DNA of 64,000 nt from NCBI RefSeq assembly GCF_016097555.1, contig NC_054701.1, positions 5,471,890 through 5,535,889 on the forward strand, read 5' to 3'. Of the stretch, positions 33,377 to 44,510 are shown one piece after another. This stretch comes from Gigantopelta aegis. Taxonomy: Eukaryota; Mollusca; Gastropoda; Neomphalida; Peltospiridae. The first letter of the stretch is position 1. Every line of letters begins with the position of its first letter. The position numbers were made by a program, and so were the translations under genes. A model generated the notes under the pieces. It saw nothing but the letters and a program-made list of their open reading frames with translations, was not told where the DNA came from and ran no database searches.

Positions 33377-34690
33377 AAAAGCCATATAATGAATGATTTA
33401 ACAACATAATCTCTACGACAAAACCATTATCAGCCTTGATGTTTGTATTGCATTGTACTTTTCCCCACAGTTCTTTACATAATTACTAGTATAAAATATT
33501 AATTTATAATGTAAATAATCATATTCATATTTTAACCTTGTTTGACAGCCAATAACCGAAGTGTGTTTTTGTGCTGCGGTGTCGTTAAACATTCATTCAT
33601 TCATTCAAAACCGTTATCATGATCAAAATTGTATTTCCGTATGCTGTACGCAATGCTGTTAGATCTACTGGCTAGACCCAGTAGAGCTAATTTTAATCAG
33701 ATTGTGTATGTACATGTCTACAGTTCCGCAAGTACCGATGGTAGTATCCTTGATTGTGTAGTAGTTAGCTTTAAATGAAGTTTTAATCTAAAGTACTTTG
33801 AAATAACGATCACACATGAAAATATACGAGACACCACAAAGTTAAAATCCAAAGTTATTTTAAAAGAAATAAAGTATAACTAATATAACTGTTAACAAAC
33901 AATATATAAAAATTAACTAAAATAATCAGATCAAATAAAAGCAATTATACAGTCTTTTAATATAGCAATAAAACCCCCATTTTTATTGCTAAAAAGGTAT
34001 CTAGTGGTTAGAAAATAAAACAAATGTCTCAACTGGTTCTTAATAAGTTATAAAAAATTGAAATATTTTAAAATTATTAACAAATAACTGATATGTTCAA
34101 ACAATTACATTCTGATACAGATCAGTTTGGAATGTTTAAACCCCAAAACATCAATAACTTTCAAATATTAATACAGTAACTTAGAAATCGAACGCTGAAC
34201 TCGTTAGATTACTATAGATATACACAGTGAACTACTTGGATGCCATTCGAGTAGTTATGTTTTTTTAAATTCGTTTCAGGTTGACTTTGATTTGTGCAGT
34301 TTGTCATTATAATTATTATTAATTGTATAATAATTGTATAATGTAACAAATGAATAACTATAAACAAACAAATACGACAACATGCATATCTCAACACTAT
34401 TAAGAGAGTGCTGGACTTCAACAGGAACCGGAAACTGTCCAGAAGCCGTTAATGACCAGCCGATGATGATACTAGAAACCATTATTTGTAGTCCGCCATT
34501 TTTTAAATTTTCTTTTACCATCGCATACAGTGGCACCTACACACAACCAAACCGTCGAAAGTCTGTTATTGGGCTGATTCACGACGGCTGAAAGTTTTAA
34601 CAGAGGAATTTAAAATTACTTGTAATTTAAGGGTGGATCTAAAATGAGTGATCTGGAGGTCATCTTTCACCACGAACATTTTCTAATTTT
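33373..34690. other. AT-rich stretch with no recognised gene
   Basis: There are only short frames. A SINE-like end (gtgtcgttaaacattcattcattcattc) lies at about 33580-33606. On the minus strand aaaatggcggac occurs at 34504-34493, a YY1-like motif often near animal promoters, but no adjoining exon is visible. Confidence 0.4.
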
Positions 34691-34806
34691 CGTTTTAATG
34701 TGTGTGTGTGTGTGTGTGTCTGTCTGTGTGTGTCTCACTCTGTGTGTGTGTGATGGACTTCGTGGGTTAAAGAGGACCTCCATTTCGTAAATTCCAGGCC
34801 TGCCCT

Positions 34807-34915
34807 GGGACCCGTTCCACGAAGCGATCTTAGCCCTAAGACCAACTTAAGTGCATAGGGTAGCTATGTGCTTAAGGTAATCTTAGGGCTAAGATCGCTT
34901 CATGGAACGGGACCC
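34807..34915. mobile_element. 109-bp palindromic MITE
   Basis: The arms gggacccgttccacgaagcg ... ttagccctaaga and tcttagggctaa ... cgcttcatggaacgggaccc pair over nearly 50 bp around agggtagct. The internal ttagccctaag / cttagggctaa repeat gives a second pairing option. I associate this type of GGACCCGTTCCACGAAGCG palindrome with many aquatic animal genomes. Confidence 0.85.
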
Positions 34916-35619
34916 TGGTCATTACCTAGTCACATGTCCGTTATATATCCATTTAGCCGCAGTAGATTTGCAACTGGAAGCATTAGTGTGTATCTATGCG
35001 GGCGAACTAGACGGTGTCCGGACTTAAAACATTTCGAACCATGGAGACTGATTGGTGAACACAAGTTGGCTGATGAAATGGAATCACATTTAACACAGTA
35101 CATTGCCTATAATATATTACTATTACAAAACTCATTCAGAACAATCTATCATGATAAATGTTTTCTCTCAAACATGGGAAAATAATTGCGAAAATAATTG
35201 GGAAAAATCAAATCACAATAACCTACGTGTACATGAAAGTATTTGAAACATTCGGTTGGTTTACCTACAATCTAATTAAGCTCGGCTCCACTAGTCTGTA
35301 ACTAGCACACCAGTAGAGCTGATCTCAGTGAGATTGGTTTAACTAAACCATATAAACGAAAGTAACGTAAATCTATTTAAAACTTGGGATGAAAGTGGCA
35401 GGACATGATGTATTAAGACGCGGTCACGTGAGGATTCCCTGCGCCTGGCCTCTGAAAATTGCGAGACCGATCGTTGTGTTCGCACGTCGTTCATGCAAAT
35501 CTTTTGCATAACCTATTTCCCAAATTTGTTTTGGCGTCCTATCTGACATACAAACGATTCTTTGCGTCGCCACTCACAATGTTATACATGAAGGATGATA
35601 ATCTAAAAGATACCCATGG

Positions 35620-35886
35620 GCGGATCCAAGAGTTTGTAAAGAGGGAGAGTCACACAATTCTAAAAGGGTAAGACTGGGTTTGCCAAAGGCAAATTAGTCG
35701 AGCTCCCAAAGGAAACATTTGAAATAAAGATGCCGAGAGACGCGTTTGTAGGACAATATTTAGTGTTGTATATCGTGGACGATGACCTAAAACAAACATC
35801 CAAACAAGTCTTTAAAAAGGGCTTTTCAAGCGTGCGGAGTGCTTTACGGGAACCCTGTGACCCTCTTCTCGATCCGCCAATGGGTG
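35620..35886. mobile_element. Probable TIR element (GGCGGATC family)
   Basis: The left end atgggcggatccaagag and the right end ctcgatccgccaatgg are inverted with small differences. It is about 267 bp, with no coding content. Confidence 0.5.
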
Positions 35887-36182
35887 CAGGCTATATCTGT
35901 AAGTATAACTATTATATGGTTGAACTGTACAGTATGACTGAAATGGTTACTGTAACACGCCCAATCTTTTCATACATTAATTATTATTATTTTTTTTAAT
36001 TTGACAAACATTATTTCCACAATTTTGCATAGAAATATGAAATCCAAGAATGATTAAACTACGAGATTTAACCAGCAAATACTGTTATTACCACGCGTGA
36101 ATATACTAGTGACAGTCACTAGTCGCTAAACTCCATTCAGTCATTTTTCCTTCACTACCTAATCAGCAGATACTCCATAATG

Positions 36183-36325
36183 CTAGGGTTCAGTCTACCA
36201 ACTGCCAGCAGAAAGTTGGCCAACTTTCTATTATCACGTCTGAGCACACTTACAAGTCGGGAGTTTGGGAAATTAAAACGAAACAGTCGAGTTGGCCAAC
36301 TTTCTGCTGGCAGTTGGTAGTCTTT
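36183..36325. mobile_element. MITE with 31-bp perfect inverted termini
   Basis: 36195-36225 (starting ctaccaactgccagcag) is the exact reverse complement of 36290-36320. The TIR itself contains the palindrome agttggccaact. The interior (gtcgggagtttgggaaatta) recurs in the diverged copy at 49598-49822, which defines a family with two members here. Confidence 0.85.
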
Positions 36326-36544
36326 AATGTCACCAATGGCGTTTTCGACTATCACGTCACCGTCGCAAACATGTCTCATATATTGAACAACAACAGACTG
36401 CAGGCGAAGTTCATGTTTCACAGGGGTCAGCAGTGGTCAGTCACTCGTTTTAGCAGCATGTGTAGAGAGGCGATTTTAACGTTTTTTCTTACTCGGTGCT
36501 ATTTACCGTCATGTGCCAGATTGAAGAACCTTACCTAGTTCATT

Positions 36545-36800
36545 TTCCATTTTCCATTTATTTTGTAGCTTACACCCAATTAAGATCCAAGCACGCTATC
36601 CTGGGAACACACCCCAACTGTCTGAACTGTCTATCCATGGATGAAAATACTTGTATAGTGAGAGAGAAGTCAATGTAGTGCTTTTACACCTCCTAATTAA
36701 GCCGTTTAATACAGTTGTAAGCGGAAGCTGGTACTGAGACCTGAACCCAGCACCGATTAGCCATAAAGCCGATAAGTTAACTACTATCCTACCGACACCT
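36545..36800 (-). mobile_element. tRNA-derived SINE, second family, reverse
   Basis: It shows caagcacgctatcctggga, cctaattaagccgtttaa, agctggtactgagacctgaa and the head complement aaagccgataagttaactac. It is the reverse of the copy at 13439-13690. It lies in the presumed 3' region of gene B and supplies a minus-strand AATAAA near 36560. Confidence 0.8.
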
Positions 36801-37030
36801 TCCCCTAGTTTCACGTGCGTTAATCCTTATTAAGATATCATGCACGTGCACGTCGCTATCATGACAAGATGAAGATCACACTCGACAACAAATCATCGTG
36901 TTAGTTCGTCTGCAATACCAGGATACTGATCAACAGAACGTCCTCGCGTTTATGTACTTTGTTCGGAAGTCTGTTGGAAGAGCCATAGAAAAATACTCAA
37001 ATCGTAATGTGTACAAGCGAGGTCCGTGAC

Positions 37031-37770
37031 TCAAACCTGACTCTGGAGTTCCTTCTCCCTGCCTGGAAGTCCCGACAAGTCATACGACACACGCTTACTG
37101 GCGCTTCGACTACTGCTCGTCGAATCGTCACTTGTTCTCGATTCTTCGTAACCTTTTTTATAAAACCTATACACACCGCTAGAGCCCATGGCATCTGGAT
37201 CCACTGTGGGCCGCCTGCGTTCCGACGACCTTGATGACCCAGGCGACCTTGACCTATGCGAACCATGTCTACGACTGTGACTCCCACCGCTGCCACCACT
37301 GTGACGACTCGATCTGCTTCGCGGAGACTCCGATCCGTGATGGTGTCCGCCATTGGACGATCTGGGTCTCCGTCTGGCCGGTTTTCCTCTGGGATCATTG
37401 CCGTCACGGCTGGTCTCGCTCGCCTTCCGCTTCCGGTCGAGCGATCTGCTGCGCGCACTGCCGCTCCTCTCCCGACTGATGGACCCGGTGGTTGGCTGGT
37501 ACTTGCTGTACTTGTGTCCTCCGCCAGACGTCTGGCTGTCCGAGGAATCGTACTCGGACGTCTCGAAGCCCTCGTTGAAGACGCCCTTCCCGTCATGCGC
37601 GTCTGGGTTGCGTCGTCTGCCTCTGTTCGTCTGCTTGCCCTCGAAGGCGGGATTCGGATACACGTAGTTGTTCTGTCCCTCGTTGGAAGACATACTCGAG
37701 TTCCTGCTGTCGGCGTCCTTGTTCTGCGCGTACCGGTCAGGGTGGGATGGGAAAAGCACTTGGGAGGCAG
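37031..37770 (-). CDS. Gene B exon 5 (distal tail, stop)
   Basis: The acceptor is TTTTAATTCAG|CT after a long pyrimidine tract, phase 1, with TGA at 37033-37031. It encodes 245 residues: a start VLFPSHPDRYAQNKD, YVYPNPAFEGKQTN, acidic FETSEYDSSDSQ, then dense RS/SR repeats (SRERSGSARSRSLDRKRK, SPRSRSSRHSGGSGGSHSRR). G+C is far above the flanks, as expected for a real exon. Assignment to gene B rests on strand, phase and matching composition. Confidence 0.75.
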
Positions 37771-38559
37771 CTGAATTAAAAGAAAAAGAAATTATTAGCG
37801 GTTTTTTGGCTAAGGATTGGAGCGGTTGTTATATAATTATATTGATTAAATGAATATCATTTTGAAATTTCATCGTGCGTTAAATAATAATAATATATTT
37901 TTATATTTAAAAAAAAAATGGATACTGTATTATGAAAGCATTTTGTTTATACATTTTTCAGTTGCCTCCCAAATGCATTTTATTTATCACACATGCCAGT
38001 ACCGATATATGATACTCTAAAAACTTATAAGCTAGGTGCTGTATAATTTCGATTAGTATGTCACTTTTGTAAGGGCAGACGTCCTGTAATAGAATACTGT
38101 TCCAGAAAGTGTAACTTGAGACAATATTTTCCACAGAGCCATTCACCAATTAAAATCCAGCATTGTCATGACTTGCCGTCCAATGGTAAGACCAGGAACT
38201 GAAGGAATTATACAGTTGTTATTTTGGAGATTTTTCTCACTTCCGTCCACGTGACCTTTTCAGGGAAATTTGAAACCAGATGGGTAACACGTCACTGTCC
38301 TGTTAATGATACACCGAACACTCCAGCCAGAAAGTCCAGGTTTTCAAATCAGAAATAAGGTGTTTTTTTCAAATATCTAAATAGATATTGATTTTCGGGT
38401 TTTGGCAGTGAGGAAAATGTAATAGATTCTTCGGGGCCTTGTCTGTCATTACAATTTGTCCGTTACAAACCTTTTGTGTTCCAGGAATGAACGTTGCTAA
38501 AATAGAATCAGCATTTTATTTATGTTCAACACCAAATTAAATACAAAAGTGTTTGTTCT

Positions 38560-38590
<31 letters not shown>

Positions 38591-41500
38591 AGTCAGTCCA
38601 TCTGTTATAAAGAATTTGAATAGTCAAATTTATTAATCTATGTATATTTTTATCAGTAACACGTTAAAATGAAACAAAAAGAAGAAAAACGGTACAAACA
38701 GGCGTTTAATTGTTTTAAAAAAAACATCGAACAATACGGAATGTACTAAAATTATTAACTAACAGTGAAAACTATTATTGTGGAATTTCTATGAGACTTG
38801 CAATGTAAAGTTTTACGTTTTGTGAGAGGCACCATGAAAAAAATAAACTATTATAACTACAGTAAGGTCCAAAACGTTACATATTAGTATATGCTTATGT
38901 TTCAAGAAAATAAAAAAATTATCAATAGAATGATAAATGCGGTTCCGCTTATGAAAGTGCGTTCATATCTAAATACACGTACATGTATATATGTTTCAGA
39001 GAATACCTATTACCAGAGATTATGTATAATCCTTGAACATTCCAGGTGATGTGTGTAATGTCTGATTCACCTATAGTCCGTCCCACAGGGAACGCCTTTT
39101 TTCATGCCAAGAAATTTACTACAAGTTATTTAATTCTGAGCTGATTGATATTTGTAAATTTGACACAAAAATAGTTTGTTTTTTTGTGGGGTTTTTTGTT
39201 ATCACTTTTACTTCTCTTCTTACGTCAAACCAAACTTACATTATTTACAAAACACACTTTTGTAGAAAGATGGGACGGACTATAGGAATATGTATAATGA
39301 TCACAGAAAAGTTCAGTTATTATACAAAATACCTGAAATTTAGTCAGTTATGTTATACATATTTCCAGAAAATGTTTCATCGACAATTGTAGATCAAAAT
39401 GTTAAATTTCTAGACGTTTATATTTTTATGTCAGAGGCTAATAGAACATCGAAACACTTACATGTTTGTGTTACATAGATAAACGTTCGGGTCCTACTTC
39501 TTCCTTCGAGATAGCGTGACGTTGACAAAACGGTGTTCGAGATAGAGAGAGTTTATTGTAATTACACATTTATAGGTTTTTTGGTCTACAATTATGGATG
39601 AAACAATTTCAAGGAATATGTATAAAATCACTTTAAATTTCAGGTATTATGTATAACAACTATAATTGTCAGGGATTATACATAATTCCAAAGTGAATCA
39701 AACATTACACATATAACGTAAACCCTTGAGGGATTATACATAATTCCTGATAATACGTATTCCATGTAACATACACAAATTGATAATGTTAAATGACAGC
39801 ATGTATGACGGTGAATGACATAAGAAGCAACTGTAAATAATATAAAACATGATTGGTAATCATACAAATATATACAAAAATACACTTTACAAAGGGTATA
39901 TTGACGGGGTTCGAACTTACTGCACCAATTCGTATAGCATTTGATAGTCCGTAATATTAAATGTTCATCACCGTTCAACCAATGGAAATACATTTAACAT
40001 TCTGGAAGCGCAACAGTTCTTTTATTATACATGTAGCCAATCGGATGCTTTTCTTGTGAACCAGCCATCAGCACTATGTTACTGTGTATACTAAAATATA
40101 CTGAGACAAAATATTTCATTGGAAGTACTTCCAACCTATAAATATTGGCCCTTGAGCATGTGGTCGCTATATACATTGTATATTTTAAAACATGCTCTAG
40201 AATGCGGAAAAGAAATGTCCTTTGTATGGAGGTGGGTGTTATTCAATGTTTCCTTCACAGAGGTGTAACTGTACGTGTTTCTCTAAACATATTCATAACA
40301 CAACCTCACATAATTATATTCAAGAAAGTGTCAGAATTGGGTAAAACAGAATCCTGATCGATATCGTTTGTTGGGTCTTACGTTTAGGTCAAGTTAACAT
40401 TTCAGCCCGTGTAACGAAGAACTTAAATCTGTAGTCAAAGTGTTCCCTTTTGGGCAAATAACTAGACACTGTATGTGTACTCCTTCCTGTGAGCATTCCA
40501 GTGCAATCGTTTCCGATCTCAATGTTTCATAAACTGTAGACCTATTTTGTCTTCAGTGATTACAGTTTGACATTTTAAGACGTGCTCCTTTGTAATTTTC
40601 GCATAATAAAAAGGGTCAAACCATCGTTTGACAAACTATTCTAACGTATTGGTATTAGGTCAGTCTAACGCTTTAGACATTAACCACAACTGCCACATAT
40701 TGCGTTGGCTAGTCTGATATTGTTTCGGTTAGTCTGATATTGTTTCGGTTAGTCTAGCGTTTTGGAATTTGACCACGATTGCCATATCTGGCATTGATGT
40801 TGAGATCACCAAGCGTCTTTGACTGTTTCTCTTTCCTGGAACCAGTGTCTCTATCTCTGGAAGAACTTCTCTCGGGGGTCTGTCTCCTGACACTGCCAGG
40901 CGAAGGTCGGGTTTCTCTCTCTGCGTGCCGCCGTGGGTGGCTGTTATCCCAGTATGGAGACTCAGTGTGCCGCCTTGGGCGGCTGTTATCCCTGTATGGA
41001 GACTGGCTTCGTCTGGGGACACTGCCTCCTTCTCTGCGAGAGTCTCTTCCAGCAGACTGACGCCTCGAGTTGTCCCGTCTCACGTCATCCTTCCTCACAG
41101 AATGCCCTCTTGACTGGCTGCCCCTTGGGAACTCGAAGTCTTCGTATTTTGTCGACGACCTGTCATCCCTTGTGGAACGATTCCTGGGACGGCTTTCCCG
41201 TTCTCGTGGGAATTCGAAGTCTTCGTATTTTCCCGAATGTCGATCGTCCCTTCTCGAATAAGTACCGTGTGGATAATCATATTCGTCGTATTTTGACTGT
41301 TGACGTTTAGCGTTGCCCTCCTGTCTGTAAGATCCCTTTTCAGAAGGTTGGCGCTTCGATGTTTCGCGCCTGACGTCATTGGTCACTGCTGACTGTTTCT
41401 TGTAATTCCTTCCATCCATGTCGTCGTCACTGGCCGGATATCGTCTGCTCTTTCCAGCAGACTGTCGTTTAGGATCTGCTCGTTTGAACTCCCCGCTTTT

Positions 41501-42869
41501 TTCAGACTGCGGTTTAGAATCTCGGCCTTGTCGAGCGCGATCGTAGTCGTCGTAAACCGGAAACTCTTTGCTCTTCTCCATGGAGTGACGCTTGGGAGTA
41601 TCTCGTCTAAACTTGTTGTGTTCCACCGGGTACCCGCCACTGCTGCTGTCTCGACTGAAGGCGTCGTTTTTAAACGTAGCCGGATGTCTTCCATACTGAT
41701 CCTTGACGATAAAAATGTCGGACTCTTTGTGATCGCTTTGAGAAACCTGGCTGTACGTCCTTGTTGAAGGACTGGGTTTTGGAGGGATAAAATCTCTACC
41801 TATGTGCACTTTGGAGTCATTGTAATATTTTTCCTTACTTGATGAATACACTGTTGATCCTGCATTGGTAGACCCTGCTTCCCTTTCCTTGGACAGTCTC
41901 TTCCTCCTGTGTTTGATGATACAGTAGATAGCAATGCCGACTAGCGCTAGAAAGATGAGACCACCTCCGATTGCTAGTCCAACAATGGCACCGATTGTAA
42001 GAGTCTGTCCATAGTATTCATTAACATTCTGCTCGAAGTCGATGTTTGGACCTGCAACAACAAGTAATTATTATTATACTGTATTCATACAGCAACCAAG
42101 ACAGGGTTGTACCTAACGGGTGAAATATTGGCAAGAAGGCAATGGCTTCCTCCCAGAAATATATATATATATTTTTTAATCTGCCCATTAAACAAAAATA
42201 TTATATTGCTGTGTCCCGATTTAGTTTTAGTTTTTTATTGCCCTCCACGGTCGCCCTAGTTATTTTCCGCTAGGTACTGCAATTAGGGCTGCAAGAAGGA
42301 TATACATGGTCTTTAACTGCATCTATATTGAAGATATTTTTTCTCTCGTTCTCTCTGTGTTAGACATTTAACAGCTGTTGAATACATTGTACGCTTGGGG
42401 GAGAAAAATACTTTTAAAATGTATTTATTTATTATTTATTTTGTTTGTCATTAAAAACAACACTTCAGTTGAATACGAACCTTTAACAAGCAATTACCTA
42501 CCTAAAGTGGCCATTTTGTTATTCTCTCAAAACATCTATGATTAAGCACTCACCTGTCTTAAGAGGTCACTTTAATATTGTCCCAAATTAATAATGTAAC
42601 GTTGATTGTTTTGGTGGGGGGGGGGGGGGGATGCTTTATATTCGTGACTGTTTTATATAGAGTTCACTGTCATTTTAAACTACACATGTCTATATGTTGT
42701 CTAATTAATGTACACTAAATAACATTAAATTTGAACAATAGAACCATTAACATATTCACGCTCGTTTGACAGAATCCAAAGGATGTTTTGGACATGAAAT
42801 GCATTATAAATTGTGTGTGTTATCGATACTTTAAATCCTCCATTATAGAAATATACATCGTTTGAAAGC

Positions 42870-42906
<37 letters not shown>

Positions 42907-44006
42907 AAAGTCATATAAATTAAACTATAATGTGGTCCTACCTTGATCAGTTGTGACCATGATGCTGAATTTGTACGTCCTCGCCGACGTGGACTGTTTG
43001 ACCAGTTCAAACATGACAGACGTTTTCAGCTCCCACCTCATACCTGGGCCATCATCGCTCGTTAGAACGTGCTAAAATATAGGTAAAACACATAGCCTAT
43101 ATATGTCGTATGTGTACATAATTATACAGAAAACCAACACAAAAATGTAAATAAAAATACAGTACATAAACGCATAACCCCAAAACATACTTAAAAACAT
43201 ACAACAAAAATATTTAACAATTTAAACTTAAAAGCATAACAATATAAAATATACAAAAACAAAATGTGTACATGAATTAAAAATCTGTAAACCTGACATT
43301 AAGAACCTAAAAGGGTTACATCTTACAATATGAACAGCTTTCAAAAAATGTAATCCCGAGAAATTATTAAAAACTGAAATTTTAATAAAACTGAAATTTT
43401 ACGATTGTTTTTAACACGACGGTTGGTAGTTTTAAATGGATTTAATTTTTTAATGTGGATTTAAATTCACTGACATCTTAAAAACAATTTGAATAATACA
43501 GAGTACGTTTTATGTGGGAAGCCATGCTAAGAAGGCATGCTTTGAGTAAAGGAATTATTGATAGCTATAGGAAGTGTTTTCTTTAACTTTTTAAAGTATG
43601 TTTTCAATTAAATATTGCAGTTTAACACTAACACTATGTATATAACACTAAACCTTTCCAAGTGGGCCTTGAAACTTAATATTATCATACGTCACTCCAT
43701 TTCGTTAACAAATATTTTATAGAACTGCATTTTCTTTCATATGTTTATCCCTTATTAACGGACTTTATCAAATAACTTAAAACAAACACAATTACATATA
43801 AGTAAAATATGCAAAATAATGTAGGCCTACTCATGGGCGTACATAGGATTTTGAAAAGGGGGGTTCCAAAATAGATTGCAGAGATATTGGGCATATATTT
43901 CTATGTTGAGTAAATATAATAATGTCAGATATCAATGTCAGATATATTAAATTATAAAAAAAGCGATTTCAGGGGGGGGGGGGGGTCCGGTCGAACCCAT
44001 CGAACC

Positions 44007-44041
<35 letters not shown>

Positions 44042-44433
44042 TATGTACGCCCATGCTACTGTATCTTATAACGGTTTAGAATCAGTACAAATAGCCATGC
44101 AAATTATCATTTTTAAGTAATGTCATCATTGGATAAGGGAAATGTGAAGGATAATTGCAAACTACATAATATTTGTTGACTGCTTAAGTTCGCTCAGTAA
44201 GCATTGTCTAAAACACCCGATCTAGAGTGATCATGGAGATAAATAAACTTCAAGTATCGGTTCAAAAACTATCGTTTTGACGAAAAACCATACGCCGTCA
44301 TATTTATCATTTCATGGTGATTAGTCTACTAACTACCGGTACGGTAAACGGTAAATATTCGACATTGCAAAAATATTCATATCCGTGATATTATCAGCCA
44401 GGCTGTCAGGTCTAGAACACGCTGGTCTGCTGG

Positions 44434-44510
<77 letters not shown>

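Noticed and set aside
32888..33409. 173-codon frame inside the Tigger-like element as a transposase remnant
   Set aside because: No DDE or helix-turn-helix pattern is visible, and the end of the frame is translation of (TA)n.
34276..34591. Possible promoter or first exon around an ATGGCGGAC (YY1-like) motif on the minus strand
   Set aside because: The frame after that ATG closes after five codons and no neighbouring exon is visible.
37007..37774. Long plus-strand frames (up to 172 codons) opposite gene B exon 5
   Set aside because: They are shadows of the GC-rich Ser/Arg exon; the minus-strand frame has the splice acceptor and coherent motifs.
40779..41767. Plus-strand and alternative minus-strand frames over gene B exon 4
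   Set aside because: They are explained as shadows of the 365-codon minus frame that continues into the transmembrane helix.
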